From Lunularia cruciata (taxonomy: Eukaryota; Streptophyta; Marchantiopsida; Lunulariales; Lunulariaceae), in NCBI GenBank assembly GCA_948567375.1, contig OX419755.1:64174944-64238943 (forward strand): DNA of 64,000 bases, given 5' to 3'. A program made the position numbers and the translations under genes. The notes beneath the pieces were generated by a model that saw only the letters and a program-made list of their open reading frames with translations, was not told the origin of the DNA and ran no database searches. Position 1 is the first letter of the stretch, and the number at the start of each line of letters is the position of its first letter. This document shows positions 46,206 to 59,900 of the stretch, piece by piece.

Positions 46206-48158
46206 TGGCACATCAAGACGACTCCTATTCCCGTCATGGGATTTATAGTTTTACCCATCCCTCTTTCACCTACACCTTACTTCTTTCATGTGGCACAAAT
46301 GGAGACCCTCTACGGGAACATACCTTTTTTAGATCAATATCTACACTGAACCTTATGAATACTTTCCCTTTCCCTCCGGGAAAAATTTTGCTATATCTTT
46401 ACAAAAGAAAACAATATCGATGGTTATCATGAGCTTAGTATTCATAGAGATTTGAGAACATCTATTCTTTTTGCCAAGCAGGGAGCTCATGTTCGAGCAC
46501 ACTAGTAGTTTTTCCCTTAAACTCGTAAACCATTTTGTGACTCCTAAAGAGATACATATACACTGCCTATCACTATTTGCCATGTGGACTTTGATCGTTT
46601 GCTTATGGACACGGGGCCTCTGCTTATGGACACATGGACCCATCTAGTCCTTCACTTCATATGAGGCTGATTTTGTCTCCATGCTTTGCCCTTTTGTGAG
46701 ATGCATTCACTCTTTTCAGTGCTTTTAGTTGCTTCTCGGTTTGCCTTTGTTTCTCCTTTTTGAGTTGCCTAGTCCTCTCCCGTGTAGCGCTGATGTTTCT
46801 TGCTCCCCCCTCGGATCACTCATGCACCTTGGCTTCATTATTTCTCTTTGTTGTGTCCTGGATTTTCTCTCTACTAATGCATGTAGTTGGTTTCAGGGAT
46901 CGATCAGGTATGTCTTGTCTTCTTCCATCCTCTTACCATGTGTATTCTTTTCTTTTCTTGCCTAATATTCATTATCCGGTTGAGACTCCTGCATTTATTT
47001 CTGTACCTACACTTCTGCTTGCACTTTATTTCCACATTTCCATTTTGGTTCTTCTGTTCTTTCTACATTCCCACTACTTATGAGCGGCACTTTAGGGGAG
47101 CAATTGAGTTTGCCTTGGCACTCATGAGTTTTTGAGCAGAAACTCAGTATGAGGGGTATTGACAATTGGTCAGCTACTTCGGCACTGCATGAGGCACTGA
47201 TGAAATCATAGGTGTTTTTGTGGAGGTTTATTATGGCCACCTTCTGCTTCCCTTAGCTTTTTAGCGTCTTAGGACTCCCGCGTCCATAGCGCTGGTTGTG
47301 ATATACTCTATATTTTGTCCTCTTACGCTTTGCTCTCGTTACCCTTTAACACTTCGACCCATTCTGCCGCCACATCATCCGAGAACTCTTGTTTTGTTCC
47401 ACTCCTCCATTCCCAGTTAATTTGTTCCCTAGTATTTTCCCCTTTGCTCTTTGACTGCTTCCTGCTTTGCCCTCTCATGTCTACCGTGTTCCTACACGAC
47501 TCCAACCCACGGTCTTCATCTTTGTTCATGCACTACTTACTTGCTGGCTCTTACATAGAGTTCCTATTCCTTGCTATCATTTGCATAGATGCTCTTGATT
47601 TCATGTTTTTTACTAGTCCGTACACCATCAATTATTCTCAATTTGTTTTAATTATGCTTTTGCTGCAGGTTACATTAGGGATTTCACATTACTCTAGCAT
47701 TATTATTCATGTACATATTGCTTATCTATCATTTGCACTTCATGAGTTATGGATAACCCCGTTCCATAACCGCTTGCGTATACCAATATATATAAAAGAT
47801 AAAACATTACTTGCCCACCACCAAATTGTTAAAACGGGAAAACATATGCATTTGATTGTATCGCTGATCGATGATGTTAATAAATATCATTCAATTTGGG
47901 AATTGAATGATATTGCAAAATGTTTAGAGTCTTCTCCAACTTTTAGTCCGAAGTTCGTGCGGAGGGGCTATTTTGTCGGCGTGCTAAAGTGGGGGAGCCC
48001 CTCAGAGGCGCTTACGCCCGCAGTCTTCCTGAAAGGAATGATCGTTTTGGCCGTGCACAGACGATTATTATGGACAGACTGACGGCACAGGGAGGAGAAA
48101 GGTCAGATTCGGGCTCGTTCGTAAATGAATTGGCTTCGAATTTGAGCAGTGGAAGAAG
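46206..48158. other. Spacer upstream of FMN hydrolase/riboflavin kinase gene
   Basis: Several open runs lie here; the longest is 47315-48082 (plus, 255 codons). Its first part is Ser/Leu-rich and unlike any family I know. Its last about 35 codons overlap the GC-richer region that should be the promoter/leader of the next gene. I treat it as unproven. A strong hairpin at 47883-47914 is listed separately. Confidence 0.4.
47883..47914. repeat. Perfect 14-bp inverted repeat (hairpin)
   Basis: Arms AATATCATTCAATT (47883-47896) and AATTGAATGATATT (47901-47914) with a 4-base loop TGGG. It lies about 245 bp upstream of the riboflavin kinase start codon. It could be the trace of a small palindromic insertion or a dyad-symmetric binding site. 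Confidence 0.85.
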
Positions 48159-51100
48159 ATGGCGATCGATTTGCAGCAGACTGCCATAACTAACCTCATT
48201 TTGGATCTCGACGGGACTTTGCTGGACACAGGTGTGTGGCAACTCTTTTCCTCTTGGCATCATAAATTGGACTGAATGGCGCTCCGCTGCTCGTACATTT
48301 TTGTCATTGCCTCGCCTTTGTATTCTTCCCAGCTTGTCAGAACCTGCTGCCGCTGGTGATTTTATCGTGAGGAATCCCGGAAAGGTTTAGTTTGTGCAAT
48401 CGTTCCCTCATTCTTAATTCTCATGCTATTGCTGCGTTTTTATCTGCTGATTGCAAGTCTTCCTGCCAATCTTGGCTCTGCGTTCAAGTGAATTTGGCAA
48501 TTTCCTGCCTTAGGAAACATGAATGAAGAATGTTACTCAGCTTCCATTCTTGACTACAAGCGGATCCTTCGATCCTAATTTCTGTTTGAATCCGCAACTG
48601 TAAGAAGGCAATTACACTTCGGAGTTTGTGCATTTGTCACAATTTTGAGGGAGAGGAAATCTCTCCCATCTGAAGTAGTTGTTTTCCGCTGAGGGAGTGC
48701 TTCTTATGAGCAGAACGACTCGTTGAGGAGGCCTCTAAAGCAGTCGTTATAAAGTATGGCAAAGCTTGGGACGGTAGAGGTGCGTCAAAGCGCTTTGGGA
48801 AACGACCACTGGAAGCAGCAGCAGCTTTAATTGAGGACTATGAACTTCCCTGTACACCAGAAGAAGCGTTTGCTCAGACTCGACAGTACTTGGCGAAAAG
48901 GTCAGGAGAGATTTACAAATAGACGATAAGAGGTTTTGAGATTTAGCAGATGAGGGATGGAATAACCAACGGCAGCTTTCGATAAGAACCATTAATTTAT
49001 ATGCTGCCTGGATATAATTTGGAACCTACCCATCCATCCCGAAGTCATGACCATAACCTCTTGTATCTAATTGTCTCTTAGTAGGACTGTGACTGTAAAC
49101 ACGGTACCGAGTTGTAATTTTAGCGAATAGTATTCTCGACCACTGATATACTTTTAGAACAAAAAAGAATTATTAATGAATAGCAGGATTGCAAGGAAAT
49201 CATGTACCATTTATTTGTAATGGTCGACAGAAAATGGACTGGTGAGGGCACGGCGGAGAAGCCAAGCTAGGTTGATGCATTGTGTTGGAGAATTTTGCTG
49301 GGTTCGTACTTTCTTGACAGGCTGAAACTTGAATTTAACTTCCAGGTGGGGGGAAGCGAAAGCGATGCCAGGGGCTCAGCGGCTAATTCAATATTTGCAA
49401 TCTCATGACATTCCCGTGGCTCTAGCATCCAGTTCACCTTTGGAGAGTATAAAGATAAAACTGTGTTTACAGAAAGGTAACTACTTTTTTCTCAACTTGA
49501 TCTTCCGTACAAAACGGTTTCTTTCTGTGCTGAGTGTACTAAACAACAGGGAAAATTTAGGACACGCATGGAATATTGTAGCCTTATGTCAAAGGTCTAT
49601 AAACGTTGGTTATAAACATGTCAAATGAGGACAGTTTTATGCTCAGTTGAATTGGTGGGTGTTGATGGTCATGTGTTATTTCAGTGTCCCAGCAGGATTA
49701 TTCTGCCACTCCCGCTGTTTGATGTGGATTCGTCATCACTGTGCAGTTGCTTCGCTTGACAACAACTTGGAACTGAGCTGGTGTGGATTGTGCAGGATGG
49801 ACAGATGTGCTATCGGTAGTAGTTTCTGGTGACGAGGTGAAGCAAGGAAAACCTTCTCCTGAAATGTGAGCAGAATGGTGCATTTTCGTCTAGCCCAAAT
49901 CAAGGTCTTTTTACGGTTGTCCTGTTGCTCTATTTGATATCTTACTTGCTTTATGGTGAGTGGGCATTCGCAGCTTTTTGGAAGCCGCCAAGAGACTGAA
50001 AGCTGACCCTTCCAACTGCCTTGTTATTGAGGATGCACCGTGAGTTTCAAACAACCTGGTCCCTACCTTTGATAACTCCGGCTACCGTGAATAGTTTCAA
50101 CAAGGTTGTCTTTTATTCAAGATATCTAGCTGATAGAGTTCTAATCAGCTCTAAATCATGTTCTGCAGTTTAGTGTATATCTGTAAGGAGTGCCCGATGA
50201 AATTCTAGTCTTGGTAGAGAGGTCACGTTTTGTTAGTTCACATCTTTCATCTCGATTGTCATCTCAGGGTTGGTGTGACAGCAGCAAAGGCAGCAACTAT
50301 GAAGGTGGTGGCCGTTCCTTCTCTTCCCACAAAAGCTGCACGTCCACTTTATTCAGCAGCGGATCAAATAATGAGTTCATTACTTGATTTCCGACCTGAG
50401 ATGTGGGGCCTGCCTCCCTTCCAAGATTGTACGTTGAACCTTTCAAAGAATAGACGAGATCTGGAGACTTGTCATACCTCGTTTGTCCCTATCTTATTTC
50501 TAGGAAAGTGGTGGGAGATGGATTTCCGTCACTAGACTCCTGTTAACTGAGCATGGTAATAGTTATGTTCATGATATGTCGACTCCATATATTTGTAGGG
50601 ATTGAAGACACTCTCCCGATTGATCCATGGTATATTGGAGGAACAGTCATCAAAGGGTATGGTCGTGGATCCAAGGTTCTTGGAATACCTACTGGTATGT
50701 GTCGCTCTAAATCGAATCTACTGACATGAATGTAATGTATACAGAGTCTACTCTATCTAATTTATGTACTCAAGTTCGTCCTTCTCGAAGTGCTGAGCAG
50801 TTTGGATAGAGCAATGGGGTCCAAATAGGGTTCGGAACACGTTTTGTCTCTTGTTGGCACCGTACTATGCCCAATAACTAGTTATTAAATTCATATTTGA
50901 CCTTAGATTGATTCAACTTTTTATTGGAATTTTGATGTTGCAACTCGGTACCTATTAAATATTGGGGCTAGATTAAAGAGACTTAGAGAGTTAGATGTTG
51001 CACGCATACGATCTGTATCGAGTGGTCCTTTGGGGGCACAATCTACAAAGGAACCAAGGCAGAAGAGACCAAGAACTTGGAGGAACTTTAGATCTCACTC

Positions 51101-52188
51101 AAATCTCATCTCGTCTGAACTTCTAAGGCTGGAAGTGACCATCACATATTTAAAGAGCTTGAAATTAGAAGATTTCCTCGATGGTTCAAAATACTCCTCC
51201 CCTTGAGCTGTAGCGAAAATACTTATCCACTTCAGGTTATGGTTATGAGGCTGGAAGGTCCTGGACAGCTAGTCAATTTTCTTGTGAGTGACAACATGAG
51301 TAACGTATTACTGGGTTCTTTCGTCTAGACTCTCATGTAGGACGTTATAGAGTGAAGGATGGAAGCGTGGTTGAAATGTTGAGACACCATGACACATCTT
51401 CGGTCATCTTACAGACACCATTGTTTTGTGGGTTACCAGAGTCAACTAAATGTTCAGTATTCTACTAACGAACTTGATTCCAATTCTGTCAAATTGCTTT
51501 CTAGCCAACTTGCCAACAGCGGCATTTTCCGGCCAGCTTTGCCAAACCGTGTGTGGAATCTACCTGGGATGGGCTGGCCTTGCAAATAAAGGCATCTACA
51601 AGATGGTCATGAGCGTTGGATGGAATCCTTATTTTGACAATGCTGAAAAAACCGTGGTGAGGACTCTGTGATTGCGAACCCCGTTTTGAAAGTCATTGCT
51701 CATTCGCCGAGGTATTATCTTTAAACTTTATCCGTGTGACTAAGCTTCTGTCTAATAGGAACCATGGCTTCTGCATGATTTTCCTGAAGACTTCTACGGC
51801 GAAGAGCTCCGACTTATTGTAGTCGGCTACATAAGGCCAGAGGTATGTAAGGTCAATTTTCATGAAGAGTTCGTACTTGCACTTCGTCATTGATGCATAG
51901 AATTTCTCCAAGCTTTGACCAAGTAATTTTCCCCGCGGGCAATCTCTCGATTATGCAAAAACGAGGATATTTTCTCTTCACTTAGTAAGCACTGAAGTGT
52001 TGAGCTTGAGCATAATGGTTCTGGTGTCTGCGCCGCAGGCTAATTTTCCGTCGTTGGAAGCGCTTATACAAAGAATACACGAAGATGGGCGCATTGCCAG
52101 AAAAGCTCTTGATGAACAACCATATAGCAGCTTCCAGAATGACCCTTATTTGATTACGCCTATTACGGAGTTAAAGAAAACAGAGTGA
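48159..52188 (+). CDS. FHY: Bifunctional FMN hydrolase / riboflavin kinase (10 exons)
   Basis: Predicted plant FMN/FHy-type enzyme: an N-terminal HAD phosphatase hydrolyses FMN, a C-terminal kinase makes FMN from riboflavin and ATP. Exons: 48159-48231, 48714-48900, 49346-49476, 49796-49865, 49974-50039, 50268-50428, 50599-50694, 51505-51656, 51759-51842, 52039-52188. All are GT-AG and in phase, giving 389 aa, near the usual ~380. HAD motifs: DLDGTLLDT (Asp16, Asp18), ALASSSP, KQGKPSP and LVIEDAPVGV. Kinase motifs: GGTVIKGYGRGSKVLGIPTA followed by NLPTA, GIYLGWA, MSVGWNPYF, HDFPEDFYGEELRLIVVGYI and RPEANF. All key motifs are intact. No transit peptide is obvious, so a cytosolic enzyme is likely. 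It converges with the next gene (minus strand), 1.8 kb apart. Confidence 0.95.
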
Positions 52189-53950
52189 CAGAAAAATGTT
52201 TGGTTTAGGAAGAAATGTGTCATTCCGCCAGAAATATTGTCTCGTTCAAATAAATCTTCAATCACATGACTTCTTAAGTCATGACGTGACGTAAAACACG
52301 TGATGAAGCCCTCGCTGATGAGAGCTTCGTCATGTGTTAAAGTCGTCTTAAACGTGGAAGCTGCCGGTGGGGGGGGGGGGGGGGGCGGGGTTCTGCGTCA
52401 CTCCATATCAAGTATTGGGTCATTGAGAAGTATGCTTTGGCCGCTGCATGAGCTTCCTTATTTGGAGAGGAAAAGGACAATGTTTGTAATGGTTTCGGTC
52501 ACGACTTCTTAAGTTGCGGCCACTTCAGATAGAGCTGAGACTGTCACTACGACAGACGGAGAAGTTGTATTCCGTGCATGAACACTAGGAGCTCTTCATG
52601 GATGGAGTGGAGATGCTCTGACCTGACGGTGATTCAATTTACAAAGGAGGTTGCACTACGAGTGTCTCCTCTTCTGCCTCAAAATGTTATAATTGTCCCT
52701 GCACTACATGAACGCATTCACATACTTGATTTGACACTCCGAGTGGAGTGGATCACTGCAGCTCATCTTTCCTATTTGCAAATGATTATTCCTGCTGCGA
52801 GCAGCTAGTCCATCTCCCAAAAAACTTCTTATAAGACCACCCAACAGAAGAGGAATGTCCACTAGTTACGAAGAAAGGGGTAGTGTGGAAATAACTCGAA
52901 GTTCGAAGTGGCAACCTTTATCCTCCACTCCAGCCGACTCCCATTATGTACACCATGTAGTCCACGGTAGTCGGTCAAGTTTAGGTTATAAATCGTCAAA
53001 ACCTATGAGCAGCTCCAAACCATAACCAAGTTCTGGTGACTCCGTAGTAAACATTAGTAGACATTTTGCTTCTAAAGTCGAGCAGGGTGGAGTGCCACAA
53101 AATCCACGTGACCTGATCACCAAGGGAAGCAAAAGTTTCCTCGTTGGTGGACGTCATTGTTTCCTGCGTGATCGTTTTCCTCTGACACTCAAAAGCTCAG
53201 GTTTGCCTCCTTGGAGGTAATCTCATTAAGTTCCGCGCAGATTAATGGAATCTTCGTTCTTGACGAGATACACCTGTTGTTGTTTTGCAGCTTCAACTGG
53301 TGTCTCGTTTGCTATGTCGAAAGCGGCTCTTATGTAACCTCCCAAAGTCTATTTCCCGTTGATAAATTGTAGATCAGTACAAGGTAAAGCCAACCCTAAC
53401 ATTCATAATATGAGTGTGCGCCAAGACGTTTTAATCACAAATTCCGAATGGAAAGCTTAACTAGCTAAGAATCAAAGTGGTAGCAGCCTAACATTCCTCT
53501 GTTTTTGTGCAGTCTGATGGCAAAGCGAAGAACACTTAATTCGTCCTTGGCATTATGTCACTCTTAGTAGGATAATGCTAACATCAAACCAGAACCATAA
53601 AATCACGTTTATGTTAGGGAACGAGATCAGACGAAGACCAGCAAACAGGAATGGAATCAAATTGAGAACAAAGAGGTGGAACGCGAAGAACACAGTGCGG
53701 TAAAACGAGGCTGAAATGAAACTCGACCTTGACTGCTAGAAACTGAAATCTGGAAGACCCAACTTCGATACATGGAAATGCTACTTTCCTGTTAATAGTA
53801 TCTGTTGGTTGAAAGAACTCACTTAGTTGACGTGCCATCATTAAGCCTTGTAAGAACAATGCCTACAGCAGTACACAACCATTTAAGCTGGCGCTGCAAT
53901 GAAGGGCTGGTCATGATGAGCAGGGACTAATCATCCTTGAGGAACTACTC
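52189..53950. other. Intergenic stretch between two convergent genes
   Basis: Holds the 3' ends of the flavin gene and of the zinc-finger gene. No further gene is recognised; short open runs (52578-52808 plus, 53614-53859 minus) lack support. A 17-G tract lies at 52369-52385. Confidence 0.5.
52369..52385. repeat. Poly-G tract (17 G)
   Basis: Seventeen G residues followed by CGGGG, about 180 bp after the flavin gene stop codon, probably within or near its 3' UTR. It has G-quadruplex potential; its length may be unreliable in any assembly. Confidence 0.85.
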
Positions 53951-56900
53951 TCAGGCCTTTACGTACTTGTCGACATACCCCTGCACAACGAGACGAACCA
54001 ACACAAAACGGATCAGTACAACTCACTGTACTAAATCCTCCCTGTGAGACGGCATCTGTGAACTGACGTTTTCTCGTTGGATAGCCCTCTGCCTTGTTGA
54101 TTAGCACGATTTTGGATTTCGTGGTTGTTCTTTCTCTAAACTTTCGACCGGTAAGGGGGAAAATGGTGAAGTTTGTTCTGTACGGTCACATATCCATAGA
54201 AATTTTAACTAAGGTACGGAGTATTTGTACTGCGTGATGGAATATAGAACCCGTTGTAAACGGCCTAGCAATTATACGGAGTACGTATAGTGAATCAAAG
54301 GGTAACACTCACTGAGGCTAGAAAACATCCAGGTAGAGAGCTTCACGATACACAAGCCTGAAGGGGAAGGCGAAATAACCCAATCGAGAATGAGATGTTT
54401 GTACAATGCAAGCGGCAGATGTCCATAGCAACATAAAGGAACCACCGGGGAAACGAACACGGAAAAAATGTTTTGTGGACACTAAACACACAGGTCATAA
54501 ACATATAACAACGGGGAGAGAAACAAACCTGAATAAGAAGACTAAAAGAACGCACCAAAAATACCAATATTCATAACAGAGTCATCAGGTCTCGCGAATT
54601 ACACCCAAGTGGGCTTGAGGTTGCATCACTTGGTATGCTGATTGTCCCCAAAGTCCAAAGCGGGGAAGCTTTGGACTATACGAAGCGTAGTAAGTTGTTC
54701 TTTCCTCGTTTGTAAAACACGATGAACTAACGTGGCGCAAGAGGTTCTGTATTATAAGCAGACGCTAACTCGATCCTTTGTGCATTACTCATTCTTTCAG
54801 TAGCAAACAATCAAATTATACACCATTATGTCGTTCTATACAGTACCAAGCCCTCAATTTTGGAATCCAGGACCGATGAGGATACAAAGTTCAACTCTTG
54901 GAGTATCTGCACGACAGAAATTTTCCTTCGACCTTCCTCTAAGTGGACTTAGCTTTTGAAATGTTTGATTTACGATCCATCAACCCGTGCTTCGATTTAA
55001 GCATCTCTTTTGGGTTGTCCAGGGACCTCGTCTTGTCTCATCGATGAGCAGAAATATAAGCTTTCTTATAGGCACTCATGTATGCTTTGTAAACTTATCC
55101 GTATACGAACTTGCCTAGCAGGAGTAAAGATGTGAAAGGTTTATATTCCTGGAAGTCATCCTTGACTTGAGGTAAGCGAAGGGATTTGAGGGTGTACACA
55201 CCTGAACAAGCTTTGCAATTTTTGGCTTGGATGTGTCCATGAATAGGTCCAACTTCTCCTGAGACTTGGGTATCGAACCTTTCGCCTCCAAAGCACCTAT
55301 GACCTTGTCAACTGCCTTTTTCGCGATTGTCTTGAAAGCATCCTTGCTCATTTGTCCCTCTTTCCACGTAGGCTTAAGTAGATCCTTCACATGCTCCGCT
55401 ACCGCCTTTCTAATCAGATTCAGTACACGACCATCCTTATCCTTCTTCTTTTGTTCCTTGGTTACTTCAGCTGAACCTCCTTGCCCATCCCCTGCCGGAT
55501 TTGCATCTGGACAAGGACTTACATTTTCCATAGTTATCCCCTGGTGTGAACCACCATAATTCATGGATGTGTTTATATTGAACGAAGAACCAACATTTGT
55601 TGGGCTCACATTCTCCATGACCATATGCCCAGGACCCGTCGGACTGACATTTTCCAAAACTCCGATGCTTGATCTAGCATTCTCCATGTGACCTGGCAAA
55701 CCTGGACTTACATTTTCCAGAACCACCTCTCCTGCATTTGTCATCAATGGCGTACTTTCATGGGCTGCATGAAGCTTCCATTGTGCACCAACTGTGTGCC
55801 TACGCCCAATATCTTGCTGATTGTTTTGGTTGAAGGAAGCCAAGCCCTTCTTGTCCCCAGCACCAGGAGGTCCTGGTTCAAGAGTATCTGCGAGTGGATC
55901 ATACTGATCTTTAGCAGGCATTGATGTTGGAGTCGAAAGTTGAGATGCGATACTTGAGTAGGAAGGCGTGGGAAAACTTGAAGGCACAGGAAGATGCAGG
56001 TAAGGTAAAGGTGGTTGGTGTAACACTTGGGGTGGCGGGGCCTGTGGAGGTAAGGCTTGCGGTTGTGTTGGTGGAGGTGGAGGTGGAGGTGGCTGTTGTT
56101 GAGAAATTTGTTGCGATGGTAAACCATAAGAGGCAGCCGGGCCCATTTTTGGAGTCGTCCAGAGATATCCTAGCCTGGATCCTTGAGTCAAGTTTGGACC
56201 GATGGGAACCTGCAGCATCTGTGGGGGAGTACTGATACCAGAGTTCCTTGACATAAGGCCACCATGACCGCTTGACATGGAAACTGACATTGCAACCGAC
56301 ATGGGCATGGACATTGGAATAGATGCAAAATTATGCTGCTGAGGGGAACTGAAAGAAGATGGTGGACGTAAAGCAACGGGAGCGTAGGCAAGCTGCTGTT
56401 GCGTCGACATTGAAGGGTTTGCAGTGAATGACACTGGTGGGGACGTGAAACCAGATTGCTGGTGTGACCGATTCACAGAGAAGCTAGATTTATGAGGTAT
56501 GTTCGGCGCATTTGACGGGTAACTACTCTGTTGAGTTGAAGAAAACATACCTTGTTGCGGGTGTGGATGGTTTAGAGTAAATTTAGATTGCGGCTGCGAG
56601 CTTGGGGACACAGAGAAAGACAGGTGTTGGGATACATGAGAACCCAATGAAATGGGGTACTGATTGGTTGTGGGTGAAGGATAACTGGGTTGCTGTGGGG
56701 ACGATACAGGATTAGACAAACCACTTATTTGGTGTGGTACTTGGGTAGTCATGGAAGATGGATAAGTAGCTGAAGGTGATAGGACTTGACACATATAATC
56801 AGACGATGTCTTTGCCAACTGAGAAGTTACAGGTACTGCTGAATCCCCATCCGGACGCGATGCAGAATTCTCTATAGATGCTTGTTCTGCTGTACCTGTT

Positions 56901-59900
56901 GATCCAGGAGCTAGTGCTTTATCACGCTTCTTTTGTTGCCATGATTCATCACTCGAAGATTCAGCCTCCTGCTTCTTCATCTCCTCAGTTGATCGCTTCT
57001 CCCTTGAAACGTCATCGGCGCTACGCTCATTTGTATTCCAAGTTCTCCGTGGCCGCGAACCTTCTGCACCTTTTCCACCCCAGTTTCTCTCTGCATCTTC
57101 TCCCATATCCCTCCCAGCACGACCTCGACCCCGGCCTCGTCCTCGGTTTCCACCCCATCTCCCTCCTTGGTCATCAGGTACTCCATTTCCTTCATCGTGT
57201 AGAAATTTACAATTTGCACCTCTTTGACATCTACCCTTGGCAAAGTCCAAACAAGCACGAGGTTGGCCACCACCTCCGCCCCTCCCCCCTCTTCGACCCC
57301 CTCTGTCTGCATATCCTTTCTCGCCCCTTCCCTCACCTCCCCACCTTCCTTCGCGAGGAGGTGTTCGACTGCGGCTCCTCTGCCTTCGAGGTGAGGCACT
57401 GAAAAAGCCGAGCAAGAACGAAGGTCAATGGACGTCAGTCTTACACATACAGGTATACAAATATATACATTGTCCGAGTCAATATTACAATAAACACGGC
57501 AGGCGAAAGCAAACAGAGAAGTCATTGCAGAAAAAATGAGATTAATAACATTGGAATCAGAACATGTGTGTATGACACATGAACTATCAAGTAAAGTAAT
57601 CGAACTGTGTGAAGATAGCACTAAAGGAAAAACCATGGACAACGTTCGTGGATATTAAATGTCATTCTCTCGACAATTGAGACCGGTCGACGTTAATAGA
57701 TCCTGTTCTGGCACATGACATCGACCACAACTTCATCTCATAAAAATAGGATATCAAACTAGATACTACAAGATAGAACGCAAAAATTAAGATAAACCTG
57801 GGAGAGCGTGTTGAGAACTCAGGCACACTGGCAGCAAGAGAGCTGATACACAGAAATTGACGATCAAGAGTAAAATTGACCCAAGAATGATTGCCTCCAT
57901 GTGCTGCTCCCTCATCGTCAAGAATATCAAGACAGTTTGAGCATCCAATCAACAGCCTCTTAAAGTTGATAAACTAAATAAAAACAGAGGGAGTATGTCC
58001 TAGGCACCCGTTCTATGTGTTGCAAAGGGCTTCTACACGCGTTCAGGTGGCTTTCCGTGCACCAAGAAACCATGAACAAAGCAGGAAACATAACTCATAG
58101 TAACGTTGAGAGATAGGTAGAGAGCAACCTCCAGGACCGGCTTCTCCTACCCCGCCGTCGAGGAGAGCGACTTGGGCTCCAACGCTTCCGGCGCAAATCT
58201 CCTGGAGAACGACTTCGGCTTCTACTCCTGCTCGTGGACCTCCTTCGCTTTTTCCCACCGCCAAAGTGGCCCTCTCCATCACTATCACTTCCCCCTCGTC
58301 TCAAAACCCTACCAAATTCGTCAACTGGCACTGGATCTGAAGTAGATCTGGACTTAGCTCTGTCTGTTCCCCTTGTGTTGTCATCACTTGCCCTCGAAGT
58401 CTTGCCAGAAACCTTGGGAGATTGACTCTGATCTCTTGTTAAGCTTTCCTCTGCTTTGTGATGAGAAAGGTCCGATTCCTTGTGAGCTTTGGAGAGGGAC
58501 GACAATTCACCTGTACCGGGCCCTCTATCGGAAACCCGCTCTCTGTTTCCATGGTGTGCTGAACCAGACTCTGGAGGACCCCAACGAGAAGGTTTAGAGG
58601 CAACGTCAGGGTGTCCATTTGGAGGAACAATTTTCCGTTCCAACTCGAGATTAGCTGCTAATTCGCGTTGATTCTCTTTGGGCTGTCCAATCCTGGATGG
58701 ACTACTTTGTAGACTCACATCCTCCATGCATGGTCGGTCAAATCCTGTTCGCCGTCGTAAATCTGTCCACATGAGCGGTAAAGTCATGAACATTTTCCCT
58801 TTATTTTCTCTCGTATATTATATGAAACTTCAGACAGTTTCTACGTCTATAGAGCTCGCTTCCATCAGAGTCAAATCCTCCCCACTCAAAACCACCTTCG
58901 AATATCATCACATCGAGTTACATCGCATCTTCTTAGAGAGCTAAACGATGACGTGACTACAAACACCCTGGCAACGTCCATCGAAGACAATACCTACGGT
59001 GCAAGGCTCCATTCGTGAATCAGTGTATCGAATAACCAGTCAGCGTGTATATATGTCAGTATATGCGAAACTCTCATACTGAAATCTTCAATTGATAGAC
59101 TCACTCACTCAATATAGAGGAACGAGATACGTGTCCAAGTGATTCTGTTTTACTTAGTGCAACGATCCAACCTCATTAAATAATAACGACCTTAAACGAA
59201 GAAAAAATGCAAGTTAATTTAACTGCATCTAGTTCAACTTCCATCACATCCACAACACTATAGAGCATGAAGTCCTACACAATATAAAGTCCAAACTCTC
59301 TGCAAGTTGTACCTCTCCTCCGCGGCAAATCTGAGACCGCACTCTCCTTTCCAGTGCTCAAACCCTCTGGACCCTGTGATCCTTTCTCCCTGTCACCTGC
59401 CACGTGCTGCGGTTCTGAAGTACCAGATTGATCCGCACTCCATCTGCTTGTCCCTGGTTGCGGTGGTTCTTGAATAACAGGGACGCCAGAAGAAGTGCCC
59501 AACTTGGAATCTGGCCCTAGCTGAGAGAGATTTCCGTGTGATTTTCTTTCTGCTGTTGAAGATGAAGATGCTCTTTTCTCGGATGATGGAGATGAAAACC
59601 TTGACTTCCTTTCAAATCCTGGGGACGTAGGTCCCACCTTTCTGTCCGTTCCTTGTGATGGCAACTCTACTTGCTTGTCACCCAGAGGTGATGAAAAGCC
59701 TGACATTCTTTCACGCTTCGGAGGAGAAACAATCGATCCTCTATCAGATCCCGCTTTTCGATCAATGGTCGGAGGTGTAAGGGCGAAGTCATCTACGTCA
59801 AGATTAATACCGGAACTAAGTTAATGATAGGCTAGTCGGGATGTCACTGGAACTACACTATATATTTACTCGATCGATACTAACTCTACACACGCATAAA

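Noticed and set aside
47315-48082. 255-codon plus-strand ORF upstream of the flavin gene
   Set aside because: The first half is low-complexity Ser/Leu sequence, no family is recognised, it crosses a perfect hairpin, and its 3' end overlaps the likely promoter/leader of the next gene. Kept only as a note in the spacer entry.
55115-55201. Extension of zinc-finger exon 4 to a stop at 55115
   Set aside because: The residues after KIAKLVQ are unlike the conserved family end, a GTGTGT donor follows CAG at 55202, and the expected GYVDKYVKA-stop is found in phase at 53980-53951.
56977-57642. 221-codon minus-strand ORF overlapping the zinc-finger exon 4
   Set aside because: It is an alternative frame over the Arg/Gly-rich part of exon 4 and extends through its splice acceptor into the intron; the in-phase exon chain explains this region.
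59790-59815. Splice acceptor at ...GACGTAG just before the second zinc-finger exon
   Set aside because: It would bring an immediate stop with the donor phase of exon 1. The acceptor at ACTTAG/TTCCGG keeps the frame and extends it through SGINLDVDDF.
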